Below are positions 26,420-35,904 of a stretch of 64,000 bases of DNA, piece by piece. The DNA lies in the NCBI RefSeq assembly GCF_014195585.1, contig NZ_JACICA010000006.1, positions 62,001-126,000 on the forward strand, written 5' to 3'. The stretch's first letter is position 1; each line of letters opens with the position of its first letter. The notes under the pieces were generated by a model. That model had not been told where the DNA came from. It ran no database searches and was given only the letters and a program-made list of their open reading frames with translations. The position numbers were made by a program, and so were the translations under genes. This DNA is from Alloprevotella rava (lineage in GTDB: Bacteria; Bacteroidota; Bacteroidia; Bacteroidales; Bacteroidaceae).

Positions 26420-26622
26420 GAGAAAGAGAGGGACTTATTTAGAGGCTATCTCACAGAGATAGAACACAAGACTCTATAAACCTTCATGATTATAACTTGC
26501 GTTAAATCAAGCATTTGCACACCTCAAGGATAGATCTTTGAGGAGCTATAATAGTTGCCTATCAATGCAACAAGAGCATTTACCAGAGAGAGAGGCAACA
26601 GGTAATAGTACTAGGAAAAATA
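26420..26622 (+). promoter_or_regulatory. Long structured 5' leader of the first polysaccharide cluster
   Basis: About 200 nt separate the promoter from the GTG start. A 9-bp stem with a UAGA loop is formed by CCTCAAGGA/TCTTTGAGG (26522-26543). GTTGCCT (26554-26560) can pair with AGGCAAC (26593-26599), and TTACC (26580-26584) can pair with GGTAA (26601-26605); the last two pairings cross and so exclude one another. A leader-based attenuation step is possible. No UpxY-type antiterminator gene precedes it. Confidence 0.45.
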
Positions 26623-28155
26623 GTGACAAACTCCCACGAAAATAGTAAACGCATAGCTAAGAATACTGGAATTCTTTATCTGAGAATGTTTTTTATGATG
26701 GCTATTAGCTTGTTTACAAGCCGCGTCATCCTTCAAACTCTCGGCGTTAATGATTTTGGTATTTACAATGTTGTTGGGGGAGTTGTCTCAATGTTTTCTA
26801 TCCTCTCAAACTCTCTATCGTCTTCGATCAGCCGCTTTTTAACCTTCGAACTTGGCAAAAAAAACTACGATCGGCTTAAAACCATTTTTTGCACCGCTAT
26901 CAATGTCCAAATCTTAATGGCTATTGTCGTTTTAGTAATAGCAGAGGTGGCTGGCGTATGGTTTTTGAATTACAAAATGAACATTCCACCGGAAAGATTA
27001 GATGCAGCTAATTGGACACTACAATGCTCACTCTTTACCTTTGTAATTAGCGTTATTAGTGTGCCATATAACGCATCAATAGTCTCTCATGAACGAATGT
27101 CGGCTTTCGCTTGGATTTCAATTATTGAAGCTTCGCTAAAATTAGGAATAGTATATTTATTATGGCTTTCTCCTTATGATAAATTAAAAGCATACGCAAC
27201 ACTCATGTTCTGCGTTTCGCTCTTAGTTTTTCTAACATACCGCACCTATTGCAAACGGCATTTTGAAGAATGTCATTATCACATCCTGTTAGACAAACCT
27301 CTAATGAAAGAAATGACAAGCTTTGCTGGATGGGGATTCTTAGGAAGTTCATGTATGGTTATGAACACACAAGCCATTGACATTCTCATAAATATCTTCT
27401 TCGGTGTTGCTCTGAATGCGGCGCGAGGAATCTCCAAGCAAGTAGAAAGTGCGGTGACACTCTTCGTTACAAATTTCATGACTGCCCTTAATCCACAGAT
27501 AACAAAATCCTATGCAACATCCGATTGGGATTATATGCATAATTTGGTCTGTTGGGGAGCAAAATTCTCCTACTTCCTTATGCTCTTTTTTGCTATCCCA
27601 ATATGCTTCGAAACTTCTACAATACTTCATCTATGGCTAGGAATTGTTCCCGATTATACTATTTCTTTTGTTCGGTTAACTTTGGCAGCTTCAATGACAA
27701 CTATTTTAGGTAATACAATGGTTACAGCCATTCAGGCTACTGGGCACATAAAAAAATATCAGATTGTCGTTAGTATTTGGGGAGCCACGTGTTTCCCTTT
27801 AACTTGGATAGCTTTCAAAATGGGATTTTCCCCTGTTTCTGCTTACTTCATTTACTTCATAGTTTATTTCGCCCTTATTTTTATTAGGATTTATCTTGTA
27901 AAGAACTTCATACACATGACTGTATCAAGATACTTCTGCGATGTTCTCATTCCTGTCTTATTTGTTTCCTGCTTAGCAATTATCCTCCCCACATTATTAT
28001 GCTCTACAGTAGAACAAGGAATGTTTCGATTCATCTTCATGTGCGTTTTGAGCATGATTTCCACCATAGGCTCGATCTACTTAGTAGGACTAAAGAAAAA
28101 TGAAAAACAAATGATTCTAATGTTCATAAAAAACAAAATATCAGTCAGAAGATGA
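26623..28155 (+). CDS. Polysaccharide flippase (Wzx-type, MOP superfamily)
   Basis: This inner-membrane protein probably flips lipid-linked repeat units to the periplasm. The 510-residue product has 12 or more predicted membrane segments and the MOP-type N-terminus with RMFFMMAISLFTSRVIL and LGVNDFGIYNVVGGVVSMFS. The start is GTG at 26623 with AGGAAAAA just upstream; no ATG lies near. It heads the first polysaccharide cluster, which is A+T-richer than the core genes before it, and overlaps the next gene by 4 bp (ATGA). A second flippase lies at 57559. Confidence 0.92.
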   Translation: MTNSHENSKRIAKNTGILYLRMFFMMAISLFTSRVILQTLGVNDFGIYNVVGGVVSMFSILSNSLSSSISRFLTFELGKKNYDRLKTIFCTAINVQILMAIVVLVIAEVAGVWFLNYKMNIPPERLDAANWTLQCSLFTFVISVISVPYNASIVSHERMSAFAWISIIEASLKLGIVYLLWLSPYDKLKAYATLMFCVSLLVFLTYRTYCKRHFEECHYHILLDKPLMKEMTSFAGWGFLGSSCMVMNTQAIDILINIFFGVALNAARGISKQVESAVTLFVTNFMTALNPQITKSYATSDWDYMHNLVCWGAKFSYFLMLFFAIPICFETSTILHLWLGIVPDYTISFVRLTLAASMTTILGNTMVTAIQATGHIKKYQIVVSIWGATCFPLTWIAFKMGFSPVSAYFIYFIVYFALIFIRIYLVKNFIHMTVSRYFCDVLIPVLFVSCLAIILPTLLCSTVEQGMFRFIFMCVLSMISTIGSIYLVGLKKNEKQMILMFIKNKISVRR

Positions 28156-28982
28156 GAATTAGAACTATTTTAGGACGCGCTTTACGATATATTTTTTACG
28201 GAGTTCCTATTCAAGTAACAAAAGCCCAGATTTTCTATACCCAACCATCAAAACAGTTAGAAGGTAAAAAAATCATAATTACAGGAGGTGGTAGAGGATT
28301 AGGCTTTTCCATGGCAAAAAAGTTCATAGCAGAAGGAGCAGAAGTTCTTATTGCAGGAAGGGATGAAGAAACACTAATAAAAAGTGCAAATACATTAAAA
28401 TGTAAATACTTAACACTCGATATTAGTAATACAAACGAAATAAATACTTTCTTACAAAAAGCCAATGAGCTATTAGGGGAAACAGACTGCTTAATAAATA
28501 ATGCTGGAATTTCTCTTCATGAACAAGACTTCACAAAAGTAACTTCTGAAACGTTTGATCAGCAAATAGCCATAAACCTCAAAGGCTGTTTTTTCATGGC
28601 TCAAAAATTTATTGCTTTACTAAGAGCAAAAAATAAAAAAGGAAACATCTTATTTATCTCCTCTGAAACAGGAGCAACAGTTGATGACCGCCCTTATGGA
28701 TGGACAAAAGCAGCCATCAACAGTATGACACAGGGACTCGCTTCAAAAATGATTCGTGAGGAAATCAGAATTAACGGATTAGCACCAGGTATAACAGCCT
28801 CCGAGATGACTGGTTATGATACAGAGGGGAATCTCTTTAGCGGAGCATCTCCTAATGGAAGAATTTATCTTCCAGAAGAAGTTGCAGAAATTGCTTGTTT
28901 TCTGATTTCAGACATTTCCTCTTGCATCTCTGGACAAATAATCTATTGCAACAACGGAAAGACTCTTAATACTAGATGGTAA
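28152..28982 (+). CDS. SDR-family oxidoreductase
   Basis: This is a classical short-chain dehydrogenase/reductase. The 276-residue product has a roughly 35-residue N-terminal extension, then the Rossmann motif TGGGRGLG (about residue 46), NNAG, a candidate serine in FISSETG, and the catalytic YGWTK (Tyr182, Lys186). It probably reduces or oxidises a sugar-linked or small keto/hydroxy compound with NAD(P)H. It overlaps the flippase by 4 bp and lies 4 bp before the MenD-like ThDP enzyme, so the two likely act in one pathway, for example ThDP-dependent carboligation followed by reduction of the keto product. The substrate is unknown. Confidence 0.88.
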   Translation: MRIRTILGRALRYIFYGVPIQVTKAQIFYTQPSKQLEGKKIIITGGGRGLGFSMAKKFIAEGAEVLIAGRDEETLIKSANTLKCKYLTLDISNTNEINTFLQKANELLGETDCLINNAGISLHEQDFTKVTSETFDQQIAINLKGCFFMAQKFIALLRAKNKKGNILFISSETGATVDDRPYGWTKAAINSMTQGLASKMIREEIRINGLAPGITASEMTGYDTEGNLFSGASPNGRIYLPEEVAEIACFLISDISSCISGQIIYCNNGKTLNTRW

Positions 28983-28986
28983 TTTT

Positions 28987-30735
28987 ATGAAACAAAAATA
29001 CTACACCAATGAAAGAAATATCCAAATAGTGATCTCTCTACTCAAGCAGCATGGCATCAAGAGAGTTATCGCATCACCAGGAACTACCAACATGACATTT
29101 ATAGGTAGCATACAAAACGATCCCTGGTTTGAGATTTGGTCATCGGTAGATGAACGATCGGCAGCTTATATAGCCTGTGGGATGGCTGCTGAGACTGGAG
29201 AACCTGTTGTTATCAGTTGCACTGGAGCTACAGCTTCTCGAAACTATTATCCAGGGATGACAGAGGCTTACTATCGGAAACTTCCCGTTCTTGCGATTAC
29301 ATCCCACAGAGGAGACTATCAGATAGGACACCTCATAGATCAACAAATTGACAGACGACAGATAGCTAAAGATGTAGCTCTAGAATCTGTAGTTGTTCCT
29401 TTGGTAAAGGATGCAAACGACGAAAAATACTGCACTATTGAAGCTAACAAGGCAATCCTTGCACTCACTCAAAACGGAGGAGGCCCTGCACATATTAATA
29501 TGTTTACAACATACAGCCAAGATTTTAGCGTAAAAGAACTTCCTCCTGCCCGCGCCATTTTTCGCCATACACTATCTGATTCACTTCCTGCACTACCTAG
29601 TGGAAGAATTGGAGTCTTTATATCTTCTCACAGAGATTTCACAAAAGAAGAGACTGCGGCCATAGATAACTTTTGTGCCTCGCATGATGCTGTTGTCTTT
29701 TGCGATCACACTAGCAGCTTTTATGGCAAATACGCTGTACATATGTCTCTACCCTTTGCGCAACGAGATTTAGACACAGAACTCAAACATTTGGACTTAT
29801 TGATCCATATCGGAGAAGTTTCAGGAGATGGATATAAGGAATATCAAAAGCGCGTCTGGAGAGTGAGCGAAGACGGAGCACTAAGGGATTCTTTCAATTG
29901 TTTGTCTGATGTCTTTATGATGCCCGAGAAATCTTTCTTTGAAAGATACACCGCTGAAGGAGAGAGAAAAGAAAACTATCTAAATGAATGCTTAGCGCTC
30001 TATCAAGAAGTTTACTCTAAATTAACAAACATCCCTTTTGGCAACATTCGGATTGCACAACATTTGTCACAAAGACTCCCCATTAATTCTGAAATACATT
30101 TTGGAATTTTCAATAGTCTTCGTTCTTGGAATTTCTTCCAACTTCCAGAAGGAGTTAAAGGACAATGCAATGTTGGAGGATTTGGAATTGATGGAGCAGT
30201 TTCAACAATGGTAGGAGCGTCTTTAGCTAATCCTAATCGAATCGTATTTGGCGTATTTGGAGACTTAGCTTTTTTCTATGATATGAATGTCATCGGCAAT
30301 CGTCATGTAGGGAACAATCTTAGAATACTTCTTGTCAACAATGGAAAAGGAGCAGAGTTCAGATTGTATGGACACCCTTGTTCCATCTTTGGACAAGAGG
30401 CTGATGCATACTTAGATGCTGCGGGCCACTTCGGTAATCAGTCGGCAAAACTTGTACGACACTATGCTGAAGACTTAGGATATGAATACCGTTCAGCCTC
30501 AAATGAAGCAGAGTTCGAATCTCTAGTAACTTGGTTTACTACTCCAAACATAACTGAAAAGCCTCTATTCTTAGAAGTTTTTACAGAGAGCGAAAACGAG
30601 AGTGTGGCACTGGAAAAAGTGCTTCATCTAGCTTCGACCCCAACAGGAGTTTTCAAAAATAGAATAAAGGCTACTATGACTAATATCATTGGAGAAAAAG
30701 GGAAAGCTGTTGTCAAAAAACTTTTGAGAGAATAA
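28987..30735 (+). CDS. MenD-like thiamine-diphosphate-dependent enzyme
   Basis: ThDP enzymes of this shape join or cleave C-C bonds next to a keto group. The 582-residue product has the N-terminal Pyr domain with ASPGTTNMTFIG and the conserved glutamate region SVDERSAAY. The C-terminal PP domain contains GGFGIDGAVSTMVGAS and the ThDP/Mg motif GDLAFFYDMN (about residue 424), ending in NN some 27 residues later. These local patterns are closest to MenD, yet no menaquinone gene is nearby. Its place between an SDR and a pyruvyl transferase in a polysaccharide cluster suggests it makes an unusual sugar or acyl substituent. Acetolactate-synthase or decarboxylase relatives cannot be excluded. Confidence 0.85.
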   Translation: MKQKYYTNERNIQIVISLLKQHGIKRVIASPGTTNMTFIGSIQNDPWFEIWSSVDERSAAYIACGMAAETGEPVVISCTGATASRNYYPGMTEAYYRKLPVLAITSHRGDYQIGHLIDQQIDRRQIAKDVALESVVVPLVKDANDEKYCTIEANKAILALTQNGGGPAHINMFTTYSQDFSVKELPPARAIFRHTLSDSLPALPSGRIGVFISSHRDFTKEETAAIDNFCASHDAVVFCDHTSSFYGKYAVHMSLPFAQRDLDTELKHLDLLIHIGEVSGDGYKEYQKRVWRVSEDGALRDSFNCLSDVFMMPEKSFFERYTAEGERKENYLNECLALYQEVYSKLTNIPFGNIRIAQHLSQRLPINSEIHFGIFNSLRSWNFFQLPEGVKGQCNVGGFGIDGAVSTMVGASLANPNRIVFGVFGDLAFFYDMNVIGNRHVGNNLRILLVNNGKGAEFRLYGHPCSIFGQEADAYLDAAGHFGNQSAKLVRHYAEDLGYEYRSASNEAEFESLVTWFTTPNITEKPLFLEVFTESENESVALEKVLHLASTPTGVFKNRIKATMTNIIGEKGKAVVKKLLRE

Positions 30736-30738
30736 CTT

Positions 30739-31851
30739 ATGAAAATCGGTATCCTCACTTTCTGCAACTCACGCGACAATTACGGACAGATCCTGCAATG
30801 TTTTGCTTTGCAGGAATTGCTACGCAATGCGGGACACAATCCGTTTTTAATTCGATATAATGAAGACAGAAGATCTGCGGCTACAGACAAAGGACAGAAA
30901 AGCGTCCTGCGCTATCTGAAACACTTCCGCACCTACTATAACCTCTTCTGGCAACAACGAAAAGAAGAGGCTTACTATCAAGAAGAAGCTAAGCACGATC
31001 GAATGTTTCGGAACTTTATTAAGGAGCATATCACGACGTCACCTATTATATATGATCGCCTATCTATCATTGACTGTCCACCAGAAGCTGATGCTTACAT
31101 CTGCGGAAGTGATCAGATTTGGGGTGGAGATTTAGCTTATTACCTAAATTTTGTTCCTACAGGAAGAAAAAAGATAGCATACGCTCCATCTTTTGGTGGA
31201 GTATCTAATTTTACCCTCGCCTATCAAGAACAAGTTAAGATGTGTCTGCAAGATTTTTCCTTTATCGGAATGAGGGAGCAATCAGGAGTAAAGACATGTC
31301 AAGACATAGGAATTTCAGACGCAATAAAAGTATGTGACCCTACTCTGCTCTTAACAAAAGAAGACTACTGCCGATTGTTACCTTCAGAAAGAATATCGGA
31401 GAAGCCGTACGTTCTACTTTATCTCTTAGGTGCTCCCACAAATATAAATGTCAAAGATGTTTATAAAATGGCAGAACAAAGAGGGTTTGAAGTAAAATAT
31501 ATTGCTTCACAGGGGCAATATGATTCTTTCCCCAAAATATACCCATCCATCCCTGACTGGCTAAGACTGATTCGCGATGCAGAATTAGTCATTACCAACT
31601 CCTTTCATGGAACTGTCTTTTCCCTCATCAATACAACACCTTTTATAACTGTGCCTCTTATCCATTCTTACAAACGGATGAATACAAGAATCACTGATTT
31701 TCTAACAGATATAGGCCTAACAAATAGAATTAGTGAAAAGATAGTTCCGTTAAGTCAAGAAGACATGGATTTTACAACATTCCATACTTACCAACAGGAG
31801 TTTGGAACATCCTGCAAAGAAATACTACTCAAAGCTTTAGAAAATAACTAA
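30739..31851 (+). CDS. Polysaccharide pyruvyl transferase family protein
   Basis: Members of this family transfer pyruvate from phosphoenolpyruvate to a sugar as a ketal, or act as related glycan-modifying enzymes. The 370-residue product has the typical start IGILTFCNSRDNYGQILQCF, the middle SDQIWGGDLAYYLNF followed by KIAYAPSFGG, and the late ITNSFHGTVFSLI motif common to the family. It lies 3 bp after the ThDP enzyme, closing the block that starts at the promoter at 26387. The first composite repeat unit follows. Cytoplasmic; the acceptor sugar is unknown. Confidence 0.9.
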   Translation: MKIGILTFCNSRDNYGQILQCFALQELLRNAGHNPFLIRYNEDRRSAATDKGQKSVLRYLKHFRTYYNLFWQQRKEEAYYQEEAKHDRMFRNFIKEHITTSPIIYDRLSIIDCPPEADAYICGSDQIWGGDLAYYLNFVPTGRKKIAYAPSFGGVSNFTLAYQEQVKMCLQDFSFIGMREQSGVKTCQDIGISDAIKVCDPTLLLTKEDYCRLLPSERISEKPYVLLYLLGAPTNINVKDVYKMAEQRGFEVKYIASQGQYDSFPKIYPSIPDWLRLIRDAELVITNSFHGTVFSLINTTPFITVPLIHSYKRMNTRITDFLTDIGLTNRISEKIVPLSQEDMDFTTFHTYQQEFGTSCKEILLKALENN

Positions 31852-31868
31852 TCATAACTCGCCAAAAG

Positions 31869-31938
31869 AGGTTCATCCCCGAATTGCGTTGCTACTTTTC
31901 TTTACTCATAAATACCTGTATAATTCGGGGATGAACCT
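31869..31938. repeat. Palindromic element A, complete copy
   Basis: A 70-bp element is bounded by a perfect 16-bp inverted repeat, AGGTTCATCCCCGAAT (31869-31884) and its complement (31923-31938). The interior reads TGCGTTGCTACTTTTCTTTA then CTCATAAATA. An inverted, diverged copy lies at 53821-53888. Confidence 0.88.
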
Positions 31939-31979
31939 AAAATTTTCCCACGAGCGGGTGTATAAATCAGCGTGAACGC

Positions 31980-32050
31980 CCTTATTGTGTTTGGGAATAG
32001 AATAAGGGTGTCAGCTGATAGTCTTATTCTACAAGCTGGCGCGCTTATTG
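31980..32050. repeat. 21-bp-lattice octamer array 5
   Basis: Octamers start at 31980, 32000 (GAATAAGG), 32022 (TCTTATTC) and 32043 (GCTTATTG). The anchor base pair lies at 31983, 32004, 32025 and 32046. The array lies between elements A and C in the spacer 31852-32395. Confidence 0.85.
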
Positions 32051-32120
32051 TGGGGAAGGCTGTAAGTAGGATAGCAAAAATTTAGAGGGATGGAAACGCT
32101 CCTCCCGCGTGTATTTTTTT

Positions 32121-32312
32121 GTTGTCACGTCGTCACGTTGTCACACTTTGCGGTTAATAGTTTGAAATACAACATGTTATATGCGTGACAACAGCGTGAC
32201 AACAAAAAGGGGGATGAAAATTTGTTGTCACACCCTATAAGGGGTTGTCAATCAGATAGTTTTCGTAATCTGTGACAACGTGACAACAAAAAATAACTTT
32301 TTATTGGTAGGA
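32121..32312. repeat. GTTGTCAC/GTGACAAC site cluster (element C), copy 1
   Basis: Direct and inverted GTTGTCAC-type sites: GTTGTCACGTCGTCACGTTG and GTCAC (32121-32145), two CGTGACAAC (32184-32203), TTTGTTGTCAC (32221-32231), and TGTGACAACGTGACAAC (32271-32287). It ends at the shared TTTTTATTGGTAGGAG-type sequence. Order and spacing match 53509-53689. There is no open frame worth calling. Confidence 0.85.
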
Positions 32313-32355
32313 GAAGATTTGGTTTATTGTATGAAGAAAGGATAGCACTAATGCC

Positions 32356-32371
32356 ATTCGGGGATGAACCC
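32356..32371. repeat. Half-copy of element A
   Basis: ATTCGGGGATGAACCC matches the right end of element A (31923-31938) in 15 of 16 positions. It closes the composite spacer 25 bp before the next gene, so the unit 31869-32371 has inverted ends. Confidence 0.8.
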
Positions 32372-32395
32372 AAAAAGAGTTTTATTAAATAAAGT

Positions 32396-33499
32396 ATGAA
32401 GAAATACCTCTTTATTGATGGCCCACTCGGAGGAGGAGGAGCAGAGCGAGTTTTGATAGATATTCTCCGCAATTTCGATTATTCTCAGTACTCGGTCGAT
32501 CTCTGTCTTCTTTGCCCTGGTGGACCTCTTGAAAAAGAAATACCAGAACAGGTAAATGTCATTCATCTATGGCCGTCATACACCCTCAGCTTCCGCCTTG
32601 CAAACCATCTGTCGAAAGATTTAGGCATCAACTGCCTACTCAAAAAGAAGCTTCGGGATAAATTAGAGGATAAATATGACGTAGTCATTAGTTTTTTAGA
32701 AGGAATGCCCCTAAAATTGCATGCTCTCTCGGGGCTTCATGGGAGACATTATTCTTGGGTACATTGCGACTTGTTCAAATTTCCCTACGAAGCGGCTCAA
32801 TTTAGAAAAGGCGAAGAGTTGAAGATGTATGAGCAAATGGATGCTGTTATCTGTGTGGCTAATGACACAGAGAGGTCGTTTCATAAAAGGTTTCCTGGAC
32901 TTCAAACAACAACCCGAGTTATATATAACCCCATTGATTTTGAAAAAATCTGCCAAATGGCAGACGAAGAAAACATTATTAATAAGCTTTTCACAGTCGT
33001 GGTAATAGGCAGGTTGACTCCTCAAAAAACAATAGACCGGGTGGTGCGGTTGGCTGCAAGACTGAAACAAGAAAACATTCTTGATGTTCAGTTTCAGATA
33101 ATTGGAGAAGGAGAATTGAAGCATGAACTCGAAGAACAGATTCGAGAATTAGCCGTAACAGATATGGTTTCTCTTTTAGGCTTCAAACAGAACCCGTTCC
33201 CCTACATCAAGGCTGCCAACATACTACTAAGTAGCTCTATGGCAGAAGGTTTCGGCCTTGTCATCTGCGAAGCTATGGTTCTCGGAGTTCCTGTCATGTC
33301 GACAGAAACCGATGGCCCCCGCGAAATTTTGCAAAACGAATATGGACTACTTTGTCAACACGATGACGAATCCATCTACCAAGCGTTTATGCAAATGTAT
33401 ACAAATGCTGATCTAAGAAGGTCCTTTGCAGACAAAGCCAAAAAACGTGTTGAAAACTTTCGCGTAGAAAATACGGTGAGAGAGATTTACAAGCTGTAA
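32396..33499 (+). CDS. Glycosyltransferase, GT4-like
   Basis: This is a cytoplasmic GT-B enzyme that would add one sugar to the lipid-linked repeat unit. The 367-residue product begins LFIDGPLGGGGAERVLIDIL, the GT4 loop that binds the acceptor or phosphates. It has VVVIGRLTPQKTIDRVVRLA at the start of the C-terminal lobe and the nucleotide-sugar site SSSMAEGFGLVICEAMVLGV with the E-x7-E pattern. It is the first gene after the composite repeat unit. Donor and acceptor are unknown. Confidence 0.9.
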   Translation: MKKYLFIDGPLGGGGAERVLIDILRNFDYSQYSVDLCLLCPGGPLEKEIPEQVNVIHLWPSYTLSFRLANHLSKDLGINCLLKKKLRDKLEDKYDVVISFLEGMPLKLHALSGLHGRHYSWVHCDLFKFPYEAAQFRKGEELKMYEQMDAVICVANDTERSFHKRFPGLQTTTRVIYNPIDFEKICQMADEENIINKLFTVVVIGRLTPQKTIDRVVRLAARLKQENILDVQFQIIGEGELKHELEEQIRELAVTDMVSLLGFKQNPFPYIKAANILLSSSMAEGFGLVICEAMVLGVPVMSTETDGPREILQNEYGLLCQHDDESIYQAFMQMYTNADLRRSFADKAKKRVENFRVENTVREIYKL

Positions 33500-33553
33500 T
33501 CACTCCTTCCTACATAACATTATTAAAAATACAGGTCTATTTATCTCTTATTT

Positions 33554-34642
33554 ATGGAACTACTGAATAAGCGCATTCTCGTTTGCTCGCACTATAGTGC
33601 TCCTTATGCAGGCAACTTTATCAAATCTTTCCTTTTCCTATCCAAATATGTATCTGAAATTGCTTTTGTCTTCCCACCTGAAACAAAAGAAAGGGATTGG
33701 ATAAAAGACATCAAGCATAAGGTTTATTTCGCATCTCCTGTATCCCCAAAAAACTGCCAAGAACTCGAAAACATCATACAGGATTTCCATCCCGATATAG
33801 TTCACTGCAATTTTGAGGGCTATGACATAGCGGCCGTGCAAGCTGTCCGTCACCTCGATATGAAAAAACACTGCAAAGTGGTTTGGCAGCTTCATGATCC
33901 TTTATCCTACATTCCGCATCCCATTAAAGCCTTATATCAGAGGTTTTGTTTCTACCGCCATTACGGATACTACGGATGATTTGCTCATATTTTCTCCGTT
34001 TCTGAAGAAAATGTAGATTTTGTCCACCGCTTCAACAAACAACCAATTACATTCATCCCTAACGGTACTGATACAGAACGGCTTCATATCACCTTTGAAC
34101 GCTCTCGAAAACCTTTTATCTTCTTAGCATTCGGCGGGCGAAATATAAGCAAACGTATAGACCTACTCATTCGTGCAGCACAACTGCTCCATAAACAACA
34201 AGAACAAAACTTCGAAGTATGGCTTACAAACGGAACGGACACACAGCAAGTGGTTAACGAAAAAGTAGGAAACAATCTCCCCTCCTGGCTCAAGATTGTA
34301 GAGCAACAGGCAGATATCAGCCAGTTATACGATAGTGTTTCATGTTTTGTTTCCTCTTCCGAGTTTGAAGGTCTCTCTTATGCCATCATAGAAGCCTCTA
34401 TATCAGGACTTCCTGTAATACAAAGCGACATTCTTCCAAACATGTGGAACGCAGGGAATCCTTCTACCTTTGTTTTCCATTTTCCAGATATTAAAGACCT
34501 TGCAGAGCAGATGAAAAAGGTAATGGAATACGATCCCGCTCAATTAGAAGAACGATGCCGAAAGACCAGCAAGACGAATGCCCACAAATATTCGCTGGAA
34601 ACTTGGGCAACAAAAGTTATCGACTTCTATCGTTCGTTGTAG
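33554..34642 (+). pseudogene. GT4-like glycosyltransferase broken by one in-frame TGA
   Basis: The frame from 33554 reads an N-terminal GT-B lobe (LVCSHYSAPYAGNFIKSFLF, VHCNFEGYDIAAV, VWQLHDPLSYIPHP) up to a TGA at 33977-33979. The same frame then continues without another stop through FAHIFSVSEENVDF, ITFIPNGTDTERL, FLAFGGRNISKRIDLLI and CFVSSSEFEGLSYAIIEASI to 34642. One base change (for example CGA or TGG to TGA) explains it; there is no frameshift. Joined, it would be a normal enzyme of about 362 residues. It lies in line with intact glycosyltransferases, so the disruption looks recent. A sequencing error or restart at an internal codon is possible. Confidence 0.87.
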
Positions 34643-34718
34643 CACGTCTCCTTCAAAATCCATAATAGCCTACAGCGCTCCTCTACTTATTTAAGCCCAC
34701 AGCATTTCACTTCCAATC

Positions 34719-35897
34719 ATGCCACAGGACAACCATAGTAATCCTTCCATTCTTTTCACCATAGGAACACTTGATGGAGGAGGCGTTACAAAAAGCCTGC
34801 TCAGCTTATTAGATACTATCGATAAGGAGGAATACAACGTATCGCTACTTATCGGGAGTTATTTAGGAAAATCCGACAAAGATGTACCCGCAGGAGTTCA
34901 GATACTAAAGAATAACACTTTATCTCTCCTAACTGAAGGAGTTAGAGGTCTTCCTAAGCTTATCAAAAAGGGACATATCCTTCTGGCTTTAGGAAGCATC
35001 CTCCGCATCATTCTTTCTACTATCAACAAAGGCTGGGCAGGATGGTGGCTGTCTCGGCTCATGCCGTCAATAGATAAGGAGGAATACGACTTAATAGTGG
35101 ACTACAACGGGCAGCACATGCTCTACTACATGATTGACAAGCTACGAGGGAAACACAAAGTGACGTTCTTCCATAGCGACTACCGAAAGTGGCCCTACTA
35201 CTATGCGATGGACAAGAAATATTTTGAGAAAGCGGACGCTATTTTTACCATTTCAGAAACCTGTGTACAATCGCTTCAAGAGCTCTTTCCCGAAGTGGCA
35301 AACAAAGTGAAATTAATGGAAAACATTTCCAATCCGCGCGCCATTAAGCAGAAGTCGCTCGAACATATCGACTTTAAAAGAAAGCACCAATATGTGCTTC
35401 TCTCACTGGGGCACATCTGCATAAACAAAGGAAGCGATATTGCATTAGAAGTAGCCGTCCAGCTAAAAAAGAAAGGGATAGATTTCAAATGGCTTTTTGC
35501 TGGTTCTATCAGCAAAGATATGGACTATTTACACTACGTTGAACAACGTGACCTAAATGATAACATCCGCTTCTTAGGCCCTGTCAAGAATCCCTATCCA
35601 TACATCAAAGAAGCTGATATTTTTGTACACCTTTCCCGCTTCGAAGGAAAATCCATCGCTCTTGATGAGGCAAAAATCTTGTGTAAACCTATTGTTGTTA
35701 CAAACTTCTCCAGCGTACACGATCAATTCGAAGACGGCGTGAATGCCAGCATCTGTGAAATGAATGCAGATAGTGCTACTCAGCATATCCTTGAACTTCT
35801 TCACGATAAGAACCTACAAGATAAATACATCCAGTATCTCAAAAATCATATTTCCGATAATACGCAGGAAGTGAACAAACTTCTCAACTACCTATAA
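34719..35897 (+). CDS. Glycosyltransferase, GT4-like
   Basis: The 392-residue GT-B enzyme starts with ILFTIGTLDGGGVTKSLLSL, an unusual GGG-V-TKS version of the GT4 loop. It continues with the acceptor-lobe motif KVTFFHSDYRKWPYYYAMDK and the C-terminal lobe LLSLGHICINKGSDIALEVA, and has VHLSRFEGKSIALDEAKILC as the nucleotide-sugar site. It lies 76 bp after the broken glycosyltransferase and 7 bp before the polymerase gene. It probably adds a sugar to the repeat unit in the cytoplasm. Specificity is unknown. Confidence 0.89.
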   Translation: MPQDNHSNPSILFTIGTLDGGGVTKSLLSLLDTIDKEEYNVSLLIGSYLGKSDKDVPAGVQILKNNTLSLLTEGVRGLPKLIKKGHILLALGSILRIILSTINKGWAGWWLSRLMPSIDKEEYDLIVDYNGQHMLYYMIDKLRGKHKVTFFHSDYRKWPYYYAMDKKYFEKADAIFTISETCVQSLQELFPEVANKVKLMENISNPRAIKQKSLEHIDFKRKHQYVLLSLGHICINKGSDIALEVAVQLKKKGIDFKWLFAGSISKDMDYLHYVEQRDLNDNIRFLGPVKNPYPYIKEADIFVHLSRFEGKSIALDEAKILCKPIVVTNFSSVHDQFEDGVNASICEMNADSATQHILELLHDKNLQDKYIQYLKNHISDNTQEVNKLLNYL

Positions 35898-35904
35898 AAA
35901 CAAT

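Noticed and set aside
33977-33979. TGA in the glycosyltransferase as selenocysteine or recoded
   Set aside because: Glycosyltransferases of this family have no selenocysteine position, no SECIS-like structure was seen just after it, and TGA is used as a normal stop elsewhere in the window.
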